64,000 nt of DNA. Source: Clostridia bacterium (GTDB taxonomy: Bacteria; Bacillota; Clostridia; Oscillospirales; Acutalibacteraceae). Shown here in pieces: positions 7,809-16,853 of the stretch. Position 1 is the first letter of the stretch. Each line of letters starts with the position of its first letter. Made by a program: the position numbers and the translations under genes. The stretch is taken from the NCBI GenBank assembly GCA_017473165.1, contig JAFUNA010000020.1, positions 1-64,000 on the forward strand. The letters run 5' to 3'. Below the pieces are notes generated by a model. That model was given only the letters and a program-made list of their open reading frames with translations. It searched no databases and had not been told where the DNA came from.

Positions 7809-8650
7809 TATTTGATTTCTGCAGTCCAGGAGAATTCGAAGATTTCACCCTCGCCAAGATGCTGAATTCCTCTCTTTTCGGAGATATCGCTCTTTACCTC
7901 TCTGCCGTCATTTACGCCGTACCAGGGCTCAATGCAGACATAGGGTGCACCGGGCTTTGCCCAAATGCCGAGGAATGGACATTCCCCAAAGGTGAATTCA
8001 ACCTCGTTTTCACCCTTGATTGTAAGCTTTTCGGACTGAATATCTGAAAGGATGAGTGCATCAGCTTCAAAAATCTCTTTTGTGATTTCTATTTCCTTTG
8101 AGTTTTCAATAAGAGGAAATTTTTCGGGAATAATGAGATTCTCTTTATCAATACGCTCTGTTGCAAGGGTTTCGGGCTTTTCAAACTCAATTATATCCCC
8201 TACCTTGCAGTTGAATGCGGGGTGTGCACCGACGGAGAAATACATCTCGCCCTTTGTTTTGTTGATAACGGTCATTGTGTTGACAAGCGACTTGCCCTTA
8301 AGCTCAAACGAAACAAGATATTCAAAATCAAAGGGATAGCTTTTGAGAGTACTCTCGTCGCTTTCAAGGCTGAACACCGCTTTTGCTCCCTCGCATTCCT
8401 TAACCTTGAAAAGAAGCTTTCTTGCAAGACCGTGCTTCGGCATTGTGTATTCCGTGCCGTTATAATAATATTTATCATTTATAAGCTGACCGATAATCGG
8501 GAAAAGAACGGGTGCCTGACCGTACCAGATATCGGGATTACCCTGCCAGATATATTCCTTGCCGTTTTCCTTGAGCCTCAGCGAATGAAGCTGGGCACCC
8601 ATATCATCGATTTCGCAAGTCAGAAATTCATTTTCTATTTTATAAAACAT
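7808..8650 (-). CDS. Aldose 1-epimerase family protein (GalM/LacX-like)
   Basis: A 280-residue protein of the galactose mutarotase superfamily, interconverting sugar anomers in the cytosol. The family's active-site features are visible: PKHGLAR (His), GAHPAFNC (catalytic His, general acid) and CIEPWYG (Glu, general base). Its short length and lack of a signal peptide match the LacX-like subfamily rather than classical GalM. A GGAG site lies 8 bases before the ATG at 8650. It is the last gene of the operon starting with the MFS carrier at 15830, where it would prepare released sugars for catabolism. Confidence 0.9.
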   Translation of the reverse strand: MFYKIENEFLTCEIDDMGAQLHSLRLKENGKEYIWQGNPDIWYGQAPVLFPIIGQLINDKYYYNGTEYTMPKHGLARKLLFKVKECEGAKAVFSLESDESTLKSYPFDFEYLVSFELKGKSLVNTMTVINKTKGEMYFSVGAHPAFNCKVGDIIEFEKPETLATERIDKENLIIPEKFPLIENSKEIEITKEIFEADALILSDIQSEKLTIKGENEVEFTFGECPFLGIWAKPGAPYVCIEPWYGVNDGREVKSDISEKRGIQHLGEGEIFEFSWTAEIK

Positions 8651-8701
8651 ATTTTATCTCCTGCCTTTCTTTGCAGATTATATCAATTTAAAAACGATAA
8701 A

Positions 8702-9382
8702 TCAACTGCGTTTGAGAGTTCGTAAATAATTCTTTTTTTCATCGCTTATGCGGTAGCTTTCAACCGCCTTGCGTATTGTTTTATTGTGGGTATCGGCATC
8801 AAGTCTGTTTTGCTCAAGATAAGGCAAAACATCGTCATACCGCTTTGAAAGTGCCGTTGCAAAATACCAGGCAACCATCATTTTTATGTAGTATTCATCG
8901 GAGCGGATTTTTGAAACCGTTTCGGGATATTCGGGGCTGAAAATTTCGTCAAGAAAATAAACCATCAGCATCTCAATTCCGTAACGAACGGTATATGTAT
9001 CCTTTGAATGAAGCCATATTCCGATTTCATCAAGCAACTCGGGCAGATGATTCCTGAATATTTTCGGACGCATCATGTCGCAGGTTGCCCAGTTATCAAC
9101 ATAGGGCAAAAATCGGTTAAGCTCCGCAATGCACAAATCATAATCCCTTATTTCTTCAATCAGAAAAGCGTGCAGATTATTTTCCTCATAGTATTCATGA
9201 GGCAGAATTTTCAAAAATTCCTTTGCATAATCCGTTTTGGAAATTTCCTTTGCAAATTTGCGAAGCTCGGGCGTACGCACTCCGATAACCTTATCTTTTT
9301 TGATCGTCGGCATGAGCCTTGAATGGAATTCACGGTATTTCAAATCCTGCATTTCAAAAAGCCGTTTTTGAATATAGTCCAT
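8702..9382 (-). CDS. DNA alkylation repair protein (AlkD-like HEAT-repeat glycosylase)
   Basis: A 226-residue helical protein matching the AlkD/AlkC-type DNA alkylation repair family: tandem HEAT-like repeats, GVRTPELRKFAKEI near the start and the YVDNWATCDMM block that carries the conserved Trp-Asp region of the DNA-binding concave face. These enzymes excise N3/N7-alkylated purines. The ATG at 9382 follows a GGTGAT site; an in-frame TTG at 9394 is less likely. It sits between a secreted glycosidase and an epimerase, so its presence in the operon is probably incidental. Confidence 0.9.
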   Translation of the reverse strand: MDYIQKRLFEMQDLKYREFHSRLMPTIKKDKVIGVRTPELRKFAKEISKTDYAKEFLKILPHEYYEENNLHAFLIEEIRDYDLCIAELNRFLPYVDNWATCDMMRPKIFRNHLPELLDEIGIWLHSKDTYTVRYGIEMLMVYFLDEIFSPEYPETVSKIRSDEYYIKMMVAWYFATALSKRYDDVLPYLEQNRLDADTHNKTIRKAVESYRISDEKKNYLRTLKRS

Positions 9383-9397
9383 TTTTATCACCAATTT

Positions 9398-11890
9398 TTA
9401 TGAAACGGCATTAACCGAAACGGAATAAATATGCGGAGCATGGGATTCGGTGTTGTTAAACTTTACCGAGCCGTCATTTGAGAATTTGACGGTGTTCTCC
9501 CCTGCTTCAAGCTCAATGTTGACTGTTGCGGTTTTAACGGTATCCCAGCTGTATGTGTTTCTGCACCAGAGGGTCTTCGTTTCTCCGTTTGCTTCGACGG
9601 TTATATAGCGTTCAATGAGGTCAACATTGTAGCTGTGAACGCCGCCCTCATCGTTGTTAGCATAAGCAACGGTCATTCGGTAGTCACCGCTTTCGGGAAC
9701 ATTAATGCTGAATTCCGCAGAGCCTCCCGAGGACGAAATCCCGTCAACATAAACTCCGTTTTTGCCCGTTTTGAGTTCTGCAGAGCCGTTCAGAAGCATT
9801 TCATCGGCTTTGATTTCAACATATTCACCCTTCAAGTCGGAAACCGTTATTTCGCATTTCTCCGAATTAACTTTGATTGAATTAAGGCCCTTGCGAAGAT
9901 AAACAAGAGCTTTTCCGTTTTGCGTCATTCCCCTTGCACCGTCAACGGTGAATTCGTCTGCGTCGCCGACATCAAGGCTATAAAATCCGTCATGCGGAGC
10001 AATTGCAAGAAATTTTCCGTCATCGTCAAGCACGGTTATTTCCTTTGCATCGGAATGGGGCTTCACAAGCAGACTGTCAACAACAAACGTGCCCTCTTTA
10101 TGGGCAAGCTTCATTGTGTGACTGCCTTTTTCAAGATAATATGTGAAGGTCAGCTTGTCGGTATATTCACTCTTGATTGTGTTGGGAAACGAGATTTCGC
10201 TCACAACGCCGTCAAAGGTCATTTCGGCAAGAGTATCCTTGCGTTCATCGGGAGTTCTTCCGTCATTTGAGTTGCCGTAAATCAGAGCAAGGTCATAATA
10301 ACCGCTCTCGGGGATATCAAATGAAATTTCAACGGAATCTCCGATGTTTTCAAGACCGCCGACCATTCCGTTTTGTTCGCCCGTTGTTGCATAGGCACTG
10401 TCATAGGTATATGAGCCGCCTGTTCTTATTCCGTTTTCAAATTCATAACGCACGGGAAGTTTTGAGTTGAAATAATCCTCATTACCTTCATCTGCTTCCG
10501 TTATGACAACGTGATAGACCGCTGTCGGGTCGGAGTTTTCGATATCAACACGGAGCTTTCCGAAAACAATGTTACCGGTATATTCCGCAACGGTTACGGG
10601 ACTGTTGACAATTCCGCTCAAGCCCTCATAATAAACGCACTCGATTTTAACGTTAACCTTTTTTCCGAGATTTGTTTTGTTGAGATTTTTGAATGAAATT
10701 CCGCTTGTATAGTCGCAGCCGCCGCAGATTGCTTCGATTTTGTCTTTGCCGTCTGTCAACGAAGCCATACCGTTGAAACCGCTGTAATGAAATCTGTCAT
10801 AGTTATATTTGATTGCATTTGCAAAGTCGGCGTGCAAAACATCAATCACCTTGGATTTGAGCAGACTGCCGTCCATATCCGCATACCAGCGGAAAAGCCA
10901 CCAATTGGAATTGGGGCTGTTGTTATCGGCTGCGGTGTCGCAGAGATTATTAGCAAGACGCCAGTAGGCAACATTGCCGTAAGCACCCGATTTTTCAATG
11001 TTCACAATATATTTCAGCATATCCGCAGGAGCACCGCATTCAAACATCGTGCCGTATTCCGTAACGATAATCGGCATTTCGGCTATTCCGAGCTCTTTCT
11101 CGATTAATCGGTATTCATCAACGTGATCCTGCCAGAAAAGAGCTGACCTTTCGCCCAGCTCGTGATAAATCATGATATCGGGCAGGCAGTTATTCGCCTT
11201 GCAGAATTCAAGAAAATGCTTTATTTCATAGCTGTCATAATCACAGTAGCCGGGTCCTCCGATAACTGCATCGGGGTCAATTGAGCGAATAATATTATAT
11301 GTTTCTTTCCAGGCTTCATAGAAACGGATTTTAGCTGCATCGTCAAACATGAGCCATGTTCCGTCCTCGGAGGGAGTACCGAACCAGACCGCATTGTCAG
11401 CCTCATTATAGGGACAGTAAACAAGCTTGTCGGCATAAGCCTTTTTTGAAAGATCGGTTACTTTTTCGACAACCTGCGGATGAAAACGCTCGTCAACAAA
11501 CTTTTCACAGTCATATTCCCCTGCCGCACGAAGATTGTTTATCTCTTCGTGGCAATAATACCATGTATCAAAGCAATCCTGCAGATAAACGGTTATGTAG
11601 TCGCAGCCGTCAAGCATCGGTGCAGCCTCGTCAACATCGCCTATGGGATGCTGCAATCCGCCGATAACCTTTTGGGAAACGCTTGAAATATCAAGGCTTT
11701 CAACCATTGTCTTATCGGGCACTCCGTTCTGTGCAATGCCGTAAAGATAGCCGGTTGCACGGGTTGAAACCGCTCCCGTGCTTACTGCGGCATCGACCTC
11801 GAGAGTGGGTCGGAAGGCGTAGGGAATGCCATCTGCCGCCAAACCGAGAACGGTAAAAAAGCTTAAAATCAAGCTTATAAATTTTGTCAT
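9398..11890 (-). CDS. Secreted GH39-like glycoside hydrolase with C-terminal binding domains
   Basis: An 830-residue exported protein. Residues 1-19 form a signal peptide. The catalytic TIM barrel (about 45-400) has clan GH-A hallmarks: PYNEADN with acid/base E163 and VTEYGT with nucleophile E278, an arrangement seen in GH39 (beta-xylosidase/iduronidase). A beta-sandwich (about 400-480) and two repeated carbohydrate-binding-like modules follow (about 485-640 and 715-830), each with the pattern ESGYYDL/ESGDYRM and terminal strands typical of CBM6/35-like folds. No sortase signal or anchor is visible, so it is probably secreted. It lies 9 bases after the alpha/beta hydrolase gene. Substrate is unknown. 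Confidence 0.75.
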   Translation of the reverse strand: MTKFISLILSFFTVLGLAADGIPYAFRPTLEVDAAVSTGAVSTRATGYLYGIAQNGVPDKTMVESLDISSVSQKVIGGLQHPIGDVDEAAPMLDGCDYITVYLQDCFDTWYYCHEEINNLRAAGEYDCEKFVDERFHPQVVEKVTDLSKKAYADKLVYCPYNEADNAVWFGTPSEDGTWLMFDDAAKIRFYEAWKETYNIIRSIDPDAVIGGPGYCDYDSYEIKHFLEFCKANNCLPDIMIYHELGERSALFWQDHVDEYRLIEKELGIAEMPIIVTEYGTMFECGAPADMLKYIVNIEKSGAYGNVAYWRLANNLCDTAADNNSPNSNWWLFRWYADMDGSLLKSKVIDVLHADFANAIKYNYDRFHYSGFNGMASLTDGKDKIEAICGGCDYTSGISFKNLNKTNLGKKVNVKIECVYYEGLSGIVNSPVTVAEYTGNIVFGKLRVDIENSDPTAVYHVVITEADEGNEDYFNSKLPVRYEFENGIRTGGSYTYDSAYATTGEQNGMVGGLENIGDSVEISFDIPESGYYDLALIYGNSNDGRTPDERKDTLAEMTFDGVVSEISFPNTIKSEYTDKLTFTYYLEKGSHTMKLAHKEGTFVVDSLLVKPHSDAKEITVLDDDGKFLAIAPHDGFYSLDVGDADEFTVDGARGMTQNGKALVYLRKGLNSIKVNSEKCEITVSDLKGEYVEIKADEMLLNGSAELKTGKNGVYVDGISSSGGSAEFSINVPESGDYRMTVAYANNDEGGVHSYNVDLIERYITVEANGETKTLWCRNTYSWDTVKTATVNIELEAGENTVKFSNDGSVKFNNTESHAPHIYSVSVNAVS

Positions 11891-11899
11891 AAGAACCTC

Positions 11900-12850
11900 T
11901 TATTTTATGTATTTGTCAATGAATTCGTTTATCATTCCTTCATAGGCAACGCTGTCGGTCGGATAGCTTTCCGCATGGGCTGCACCCTCAACAATAAGCA
12001 TCTTTTTATCCGCACTTGCACAGGCTTCATAAAGCTTACCAGCCATATATGTGGGAACAAAATCATCCTTGCCGCCATGAATGAACAGCATGGGCTTGGT
12101 TGCTTTTGCAACGGCTTCAAGAGGATTGGCATCTCTGAAATCATAGCCCGAAATTCTGCGGTTAAAGGCATTCGCAATGTTCATGACGGGAAAAAGAGGG
12201 CAATGCATTGACCTTGCGTTATGTGCAAACTGGTCATAAGCCGAGGTATAGCCGCAGTCGGCAACGGTGAATTTTACGTTCTCGGGAAGCTTTTCACCGT
12301 TCATGAGCATAACCGTTGCACTTCCCATTGAAACGCCGTGAAGAATAATCTGAATATCCTCACCGAAAACTTCAAGCATATAATCAAGCCACTTAAGGCA
12401 GTCACGGTATTCATAATATCCGAATCCGATATATGTTCCGTCGCTTTCGCCCGATGCCTGATGGTCAACAAGAAAAACGTTATAGCCCTTGTCATGGTAA
12501 AATTTTGCCATGAGATTGAACTCGCCCTTACCGCAGTTGCGGTAGCCGTGGCTGCAGAAAACATAGACATCCGACGGCTTTTCAGCTTTGAGAAGATAGG
12601 CTTTGAGCCTGTAATTCCTGTCGTTTATCATCTCAAGCTCTTCGAATTTCTGTGACTGAAACCAAACATCTCTTTCATCGGGTATGGGAGGCTCAACGGG
12701 CTCGGGAACGGGATTTATCACCTTTCCGAGCTTTTCCGCAAGCCGTGCATTGCGGTGCATGACCTCATGGAAAAAGAAATATCCTGCCGCTGCCGATATT
12801 CCCGCAGTTACGCCTGCGGTTTTGAGCAGCGATTTTGTTGATTTTTTCAT
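11900..12850 (-). CDS. Membrane-anchored alpha/beta hydrolase
   Basis: A 316-residue serine hydrolase with an N-terminal hydrophobic segment (about 10-28) that should tether it to the outer face of the membrane. The triad is readable: nucleophile S174 in GVSMGS, Asp in GGKDDFVP and His in GAAHAESYP; HGYRNCGKGE forms the oxyanion-hole region. It resembles the YfhR/BEM46-like esterase group. The gene begins one base after the stop of the LRR protein gene and ends 10 bases before the GH39-like gene, so it is translated as part of that operon. A deacetylase role on decorated glycans would fit but is unproven. Confidence 0.85.
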   Translation of the reverse strand: MKKSTKSLLKTAGVTAGISAAAGYFFFHEVMHRNARLAEKLGKVINPVPEPVEPPIPDERDVWFQSQKFEELEMINDRNYRLKAYLLKAEKPSDVYVFCSHGYRNCGKGEFNLMAKFYHDKGYNVFLVDHQASGESDGTYIGFGYYEYRDCLKWLDYMLEVFGEDIQIILHGVSMGSATVMLMNGEKLPENVKFTVADCGYTSAYDQFAHNARSMHCPLFPVMNIANAFNRRISGYDFRDANPLEAVAKATKPMLFIHGGKDDFVPTYMAGKLYEACASADKKMLIVEGAAHAESYPTDSVAYEGMINEFIDKYIK

Positions 12851-12851
12851 T

Positions 12852-14063
12852 TTATCCCTCTGTTCTGACTGATGAATAATTAATACCTACGGATTTCTTG
12901 AAAAGAAGATAGTCATACTGGGGTCTCCAGCTGTTACCGGTGTGAATTTCGTCAAACTTTTCTTCGCTTGCCTCAACGTTGATTACGGTAACGCCCTTCA
13001 GCGTGCCGTCTGCCTTATACACCGTATCCCAGAATGCGTGGTGTCCGATATAGGTTACACTTTCGGGGATGAAAACATAGGTCATTGCCTGGTTATAGCT
13101 GAAAGCATCAGAGCCGATATATTCAAGTCCGTCGGGAAGTGAGTTATAAACCTCTCCGAGAGCCTCTTCACCCGTAAAATGAGTGTCGGTAACAGCGTCG
13201 GATTTATAGCTTTTTACGCTTTCAAGCAGAGGAATCTCAAAGAAACCGAGAGTTTCGATTGTTTTGAGCCCTTCGGGAAGATAAACAGCCTTCATGTTTG
13301 CATAGTTAAAGCTGAGCTGACCGACTGTTTCAACACTTGAAGGCACAACATAGGTTAAAACATCCTTCACATACTGCTCATAGTTTGCGTCTTCGGCGGC
13401 GGGCTCGATTCTGTAGCCGTTTTCGTCATATTTTGCATGGCCGTATTTTTCGGCAAGGTATGTATCATGGTCACAGGGACGGCAGATAAGAGTTTTCATG
13501 TCCTTGCTGTAAAGCACGCCTTCAACATCGCAGTAGTTGGGATTATTTTCGTCAACCTCAATCTGACGCAGTGCCCAACAGGAATAAAACGCCTTGGGGT
13601 CAACATAATCAACATCCGCACTGATATTGATAACCTTTATTTTTTCGTCACAGTTAAGTGCATACGCACCGACGGAAGTAACCTTTTTGGTTTCGTCCTT
13701 GATAACCTCAAAATTTGTGTTTACATCAGCGTTTTCACGGTCATACTCGACACTTGACACAAAATCGATATCAAGAGTTGTCATATAGCCCGTATTGCTG
13801 AATTTTGAAAGCTCATAGCCGATTTCGGTCTGCTCATATTCAAAAGTATCCTTCTGCACGGTTCTTACGCTGAAATAGCAGGAAATAGAAACGGCTATAA
13901 TGATAACAACCGCAAAGATAACCTTTTTCAGCCCGAAGTGCTTGTAAGGCTTATTAATATGAGGTGCTGCAAGACCTTCAACACGGTAGGTCCATATTTC
14001 ATCTTCGGGAATGTCAAGATGAATGGGTTCTTCAACAATTATTTTCTTTTCTTTTTTACTCAT
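12852..14063 (-). CDS. BspA-type leucine-rich-repeat membrane protein
   Basis: A 403-residue protein: a cytoplasmic N-terminus of about 45 residues, one transmembrane helix (about 47-66) and an outer region containing LRR_5/BspA-like repeats (VTSVGAYAL, YVDPKAFYSC, YIGSDAFSYN, YIGHHAFWDT). Such repeats form solenoids in surface proteins that bind host or bacterial ligands. The extracellular part has no catalytic motif. It lies between the MFS carrier and the alpha/beta hydrolase with 15- and 1-base gaps, so it belongs to the same transcript; it may be a binding or sensing partner of the secreted enzymes. Confidence 0.85.
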   Translation of the reverse strand: MSKKEKKIIVEEPIHLDIPEDEIWTYRVEGLAAPHINKPYKHFGLKKVIFAVVIIIAVSISCYFSVRTVQKDTFEYEQTEIGYELSKFSNTGYMTTLDIDFVSSVEYDRENADVNTNFEVIKDETKKVTSVGAYALNCDEKIKVINISADVDYVDPKAFYSCWALRQIEVDENNPNYCDVEGVLYSKDMKTLICRPCDHDTYLAEKYGHAKYDENGYRIEPAAEDANYEQYVKDVLTYVVPSSVETVGQLSFNYANMKAVYLPEGLKTIETLGFFEIPLLESVKSYKSDAVTDTHFTGEEALGEVYNSLPDGLEYIGSDAFSYNQAMTYVFIPESVTYIGHHAFWDTVYKADGTLKGVTVINVEASEEKFDEIHTGNSWRPQYDYLLFKKSVGINYSSVRTEG

Positions 14064-14078
14064 ATCAATTCACCTCAC

Positions 14079-15830
14079 TTAACCCATATAGCCGCCGGAA
14101 ACAGACACGCCTTCTTCTTCAGCCTTCTTTTCCGTTACTTCCGCACGGCGTTTGAGAACCTCCATAACCATATTCTGCTTTTTGCTGTCATAATCCCAGA
14201 ACAGATAGGGAATGGTCATAAGCAGGAATCCGATTACGTCAACAATAATGGGAATAACAATTATGTTTCTTCTTGAATCGTCAACAAAAAGAACATCCCA
14301 GTTGCTGTTGAAGCCGTACTTGAGAAGAAGGAGAGGAATAATAAGTCCAACGAATGATGTAATCGGACCTGTAAACCAGCCGAAAACACCTGCAAAGCTT
14401 TCAAGTCGCTCGCCCGAAAGATACATCTGATAGTCGCCGATACGAACGTTCATGTCGTGACCCGCCGTTGTGGGAACGGTTTTTGTCATTTCCATGAAGA
14501 AAAGAACAACAACGCAGATTGTTCCGCAAAGGGTAAGATTATCTCCGCAGAACCACATTGCAGCGGCAATAAGACCGTTGCCTATTGCTCTTGTGAGCTG
14601 ATAGAAAATCATAATCTGCTTATATGAAAATCTCTTGAGGAAATAGGGTGAGAGCAAATCGGGCGGAGTTCCCGCAAAGGAAATCAGCATAACAATAAGG
14701 CTGTAGGGTAAGCCGCTCAAACGGAAGGTATAGAAATAAAGAATTGTTACAAACGGAAGCATACCGTTGCCGAGAGAGTCAATAAGGTCTTTAATTGTAT
14801 TAATCAGCAGATATTTGTTGTGAAGAACGCCGAACATACCGTCCCAGAATTTAATCTGAACCTTCTTTTCAACGGGAGGCTGAGGAATTCTTTCCTTAAC
14901 CTTGCCTGCAAAAATCATTGTGAATACGGCAAGAACGCAGAAGGTTATGGGGATAACATATCTGTAAACATTGATGTCAGCCCATTCATATCGGAGCATG
15001 CCGATGATTGCGGGAAGGATTATTCCCACAATAGTATTGAAAAAGTGTGAAATTTTAACGGGATAGCTGCGAACAAGAATTCTTTCCTGAAGATTGGGGC
15101 TGATGCTTCTTGTGCAGGTTTCAAGGTTATTGGCAAAGCCGAAAACATTGTAGGTTGCAAAAAGAAGGTTTGCAACCCATACTCTTGTTGCAACATCGGG
15201 AATGTTATAAACAGGAAGCCAGCCGATGAGAATAACCATTATGCACTTGGGAATAACGTCGCAGTAAAGCGAATACTTATATCTGCCGTATTTCGGAAGA
15301 AGCTTTTTACGCCAGAAAATGTTTCTTGCGCCCACCCAGCCTGTATAAAGGAAATGTGTACCGAAGGTTTTGAAGCAGGCGGTTGCGTTCATTCCTTCAA
15401 GCCCGTTGAGATATGTAATGAACGGACTTGTCTGGTCAAACAGCCGTGAATAATCAAACAGAATGGTTGAAATTCCGAATGCCATCATAAGGAAATATGT
15501 AAAATAAAATTTCCTTTCGGTTTTCTTGGGAAGAAATCCGAGGTTATCGCACACAAACCACCACATAAGGGCGGAAATATAGCCCAGAGGCATATTGAGA
15601 ATTCCGATAACCGAGAAGGTCAGATAAGGCAGCTTGTAATGGTGCATGATAAGATAACAGGACGAGAAAAATCCTATGTACTCAAGCACCTTTGAGCCTG
15701 CATAGTTGCTGCCAACGGCAAAAACAACGTCTTTATATTCCTTATACGGAACATATTTGCCCTCTGCAGGGGTACTCCAGTGGTCTTTGATTTCGGTGAA
15801 CAAAGACCTTACCTTTTGCATCGCACTCAT
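14079..15830 (-). CDS. MFS carrier, GPH-like (probable sugar transporter)
   Basis: A 583-residue polytopic protein with about 12 hydrophobic helices and a long N-terminal amphipathic stretch. The layout and loop motifs (GSKVLEYIGFF, ARNIFWRKKLLPKYGRYKY) resemble glycoside-pentoside-hexuronide/MFS symporters common in gut Clostridia. It is longer than usual because of an extended first cytoplasmic segment and a charged C-terminal tail. I chose the ATG at 15830 (GGAG site 7 bases upstream) over an upstream codon at 15854. First gene of the operon down to the aldose epimerase, so its substrate is likely the sugar released by the GH39-like enzyme. Confidence 0.75.
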   Translation of the reverse strand: MSAMQKVRSLFTEIKDHWSTPAEGKYVPYKEYKDVVFAVGSNYAGSKVLEYIGFFSSCYLIMHHYKLPYLTFSVIGILNMPLGYISALMWWFVCDNLGFLPKKTERKFYFTYFLMMAFGISTILFDYSRLFDQTSPFITYLNGLEGMNATACFKTFGTHFLYTGWVGARNIFWRKKLLPKYGRYKYSLYCDVIPKCIMVILIGWLPVYNIPDVATRVWVANLLFATYNVFGFANNLETCTRSISPNLQERILVRSYPVKISHFFNTIVGIILPAIIGMLRYEWADINVYRYVIPITFCVLAVFTMIFAGKVKERIPQPPVEKKVQIKFWDGMFGVLHNKYLLINTIKDLIDSLGNGMLPFVTILYFYTFRLSGLPYSLIVMLISFAGTPPDLLSPYFLKRFSYKQIMIFYQLTRAIGNGLIAAAMWFCGDNLTLCGTICVVVLFFMEMTKTVPTTAGHDMNVRIGDYQMYLSGERLESFAGVFGWFTGPITSFVGLIIPLLLLKYGFNSNWDVLFVDDSRRNIIVIPIIVDVIGFLLMTIPYLFWDYDSKKQNMVMEVLKRRAEVTEKKAEEEGVSVSGGYMG

Positions 15831-15881
15831 TCGCATTCTCCTTTTAATCTGCAATTTTTAACACAGATTTATATACAGAAT

Positions 15882-15910
15882 ATTATACCATATTTATATA
15901 ACAATTTCAA
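15882..15910 (-). promoter_or_regulatory. Sigma-A promoter of the MFS-GH39-epimerase operon
   Basis: TTGAAA (15905-15910) and TATAAT (15882-15887) on the minus strand are 17 bases apart, about 50 bases before the MFS start. Confidence 0.8.
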
Positions 15911-15956
15911 TTAATCAAACTGACAGATAATTTGACGGCTGTATTGTATAAAAAAA

Positions 15957-16003
15957 CCAAAAGCCGCATCCGACCCGCATAAAAGGGAAGGAAACGGCTT
16001 TTT
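15957..16003 (-). terminator. Terminator after the ylmC-like gene
   Basis: AAAAGCCG pairs with CGGCTTTT around a loop of about 28 bases; T-runs occur on both sides, so it may work in both directions. It follows the stop at 16004. Confidence 0.6.
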
Positions 16004-16279
16004 TCAGTTGTGATTTCTGTTTCGTCTGCTTTGATTTTCACGGCTGCATTTGCAGACAAGCACCGTGTCATCACCGATAACCTCAATATCCTCCCAGCAG
16101 ATTCTTATTTTTTCCCGTCTGCCGCATATCCCCCAGAATTTCGGTCTGCCGTAAACAATCAGTGCAACAACCCTTCCGCAGCAGGAATCAACCTCAACAT
16201 CGCTGATAAGCCCCAGTCGGCAGCCGTTTGACTTGTCTATAACTTCCTTGCACCTGAGCTCCGTCACGCAGCAATTCAT
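16004..16279 (-). CDS. YlmC/YmxH family sporulation protein (PRC-barrel)
   Basis: A 91-residue protein matching the YlmC/YmxH family, small PRC-barrel proteins of spore-forming Firmicutes: CVTELRCKEVIDKSNG at the start, GLISDVEVD in the barrel and the WEDIEVIGDDTVLV block at the end. Their molecular role in sporulation is not defined. The ATG at 16279 follows GAGGTGAA; the longer frame start at 16318 lacks a site. It has its own terminator and is separated from the small gene upstream by another terminator, so it is probably monocistronic. It supports a spore-forming clostridial host. Confidence 0.9.
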   Translation of the reverse strand: MNCCVTELRCKEVIDKSNGCRLGLISDVEVDSCCGRVVALIVYGRPKFWGICGRREKIRICWEDIEVIGDDTVLVCKCSRENQSRRNRNHN

Positions 16280-16323
16280 AGTTTCACCTCTTAAAACCAA
16301 TATATGCCGCAAAAACAAAAACA

Positions 16324-16351
16324 GACCGAAAAGAGAAAACTCTTTTCGGTC
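16324..16351 (-). terminator. Terminator downstream of the 42-codon gene
   Basis: A perfect 12-base-pair stem GACCGAAAAGAG/CTCTTTTCGGTC (16324-16335 with 16340-16351) with a 4-base loop. It ends the transcript that starts near 16600. Confidence 0.7.
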
Positions 16352-16445
16352 GCTGAAGTTCCGATTGTCTGCGCAGGCTTGGCTCCTGCGTCAGATTATA
16401 TAAAATCATCCGTTAAGATGATATTTTCGGGGGAGAACCCGCTTC

Positions 16446-16574
16446 TCAACCTCTGAGAAGAGCGTCAAGCTCAAAGATTTTGAAAAGCTTCTTGAATGTA
16501 AGGAATTTCTTTTCCTTACTAATCTCTGTGAGGAGCTGCTTCTCCACTTCATATGTTGTCATTTCGAAATCCAT
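16446..16574 (-). CDS. Small conserved-looking protein, 42 residues
   Basis: A short frame encodes MDFEMTTYEVEKQLL at its start and FELDALLRG at its end, a charged amphipathic helical peptide with no membrane segment. Support is contextual: a textbook promoter lies at 16607-16634, an AGAAAGG ribosome site lies 9 bases before the ATG, and a terminator ends the transcript at 16324. An in-frame ATG at 16583 would add three residues. Between stop and terminator lie about 95 bases containing a second hairpin (GCGCAGG/CCTGCGT, about 16371-16395). I do not recognise a family. It could be a small regulatory protein, or the region could be a small RNA with a fortuitous frame. Confidence 0.6.
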   Translation of the reverse strand: MDFEMTTYEVEKQLLTEISKEKKFLTFKKLFKIFELDALLRG

Positions 16575-16606
16575 AACATTCATCCTTTCTGTTTCGTTGT
16601 GGCTTT

Positions 16607-16634
16607 ATTATACACCATTTCGCAGAAAAGTCAA
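16607..16634 (-). promoter_or_regulatory. Strong sigma-A promoter of the small gene
   Basis: TTGACT (16629-16634) and a consensus TATAAT (16607-16612) on the minus strand, 16 bases apart, give a start near 16600 and a leader of about 26 bases. Confidence 0.8.
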
Positions 16635-16853
16635 GTTATTTTGCACAAACATCACGCTTGCTATTTGTGCACTATTCACAAATTTAACTTTAGTGTAAAT
16701 TATTCAGCCTTTACAGATTAAAAGAATAAATGATAATTATTTTGGTAACAATGCACATACAGCACACCGTCTTTTTGTAGAATATGAACAACAGATGTCA
16801 AAAACTCAAATTTCAGCTCTTAAAAGTTTGTTGAACTTTTTAGAGAAATTTAT

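Noticed and set aside
16371-16395. Known riboswitch downstream of the small gene
   Set aside because: Only a single hairpin is visible, with no known class motif.
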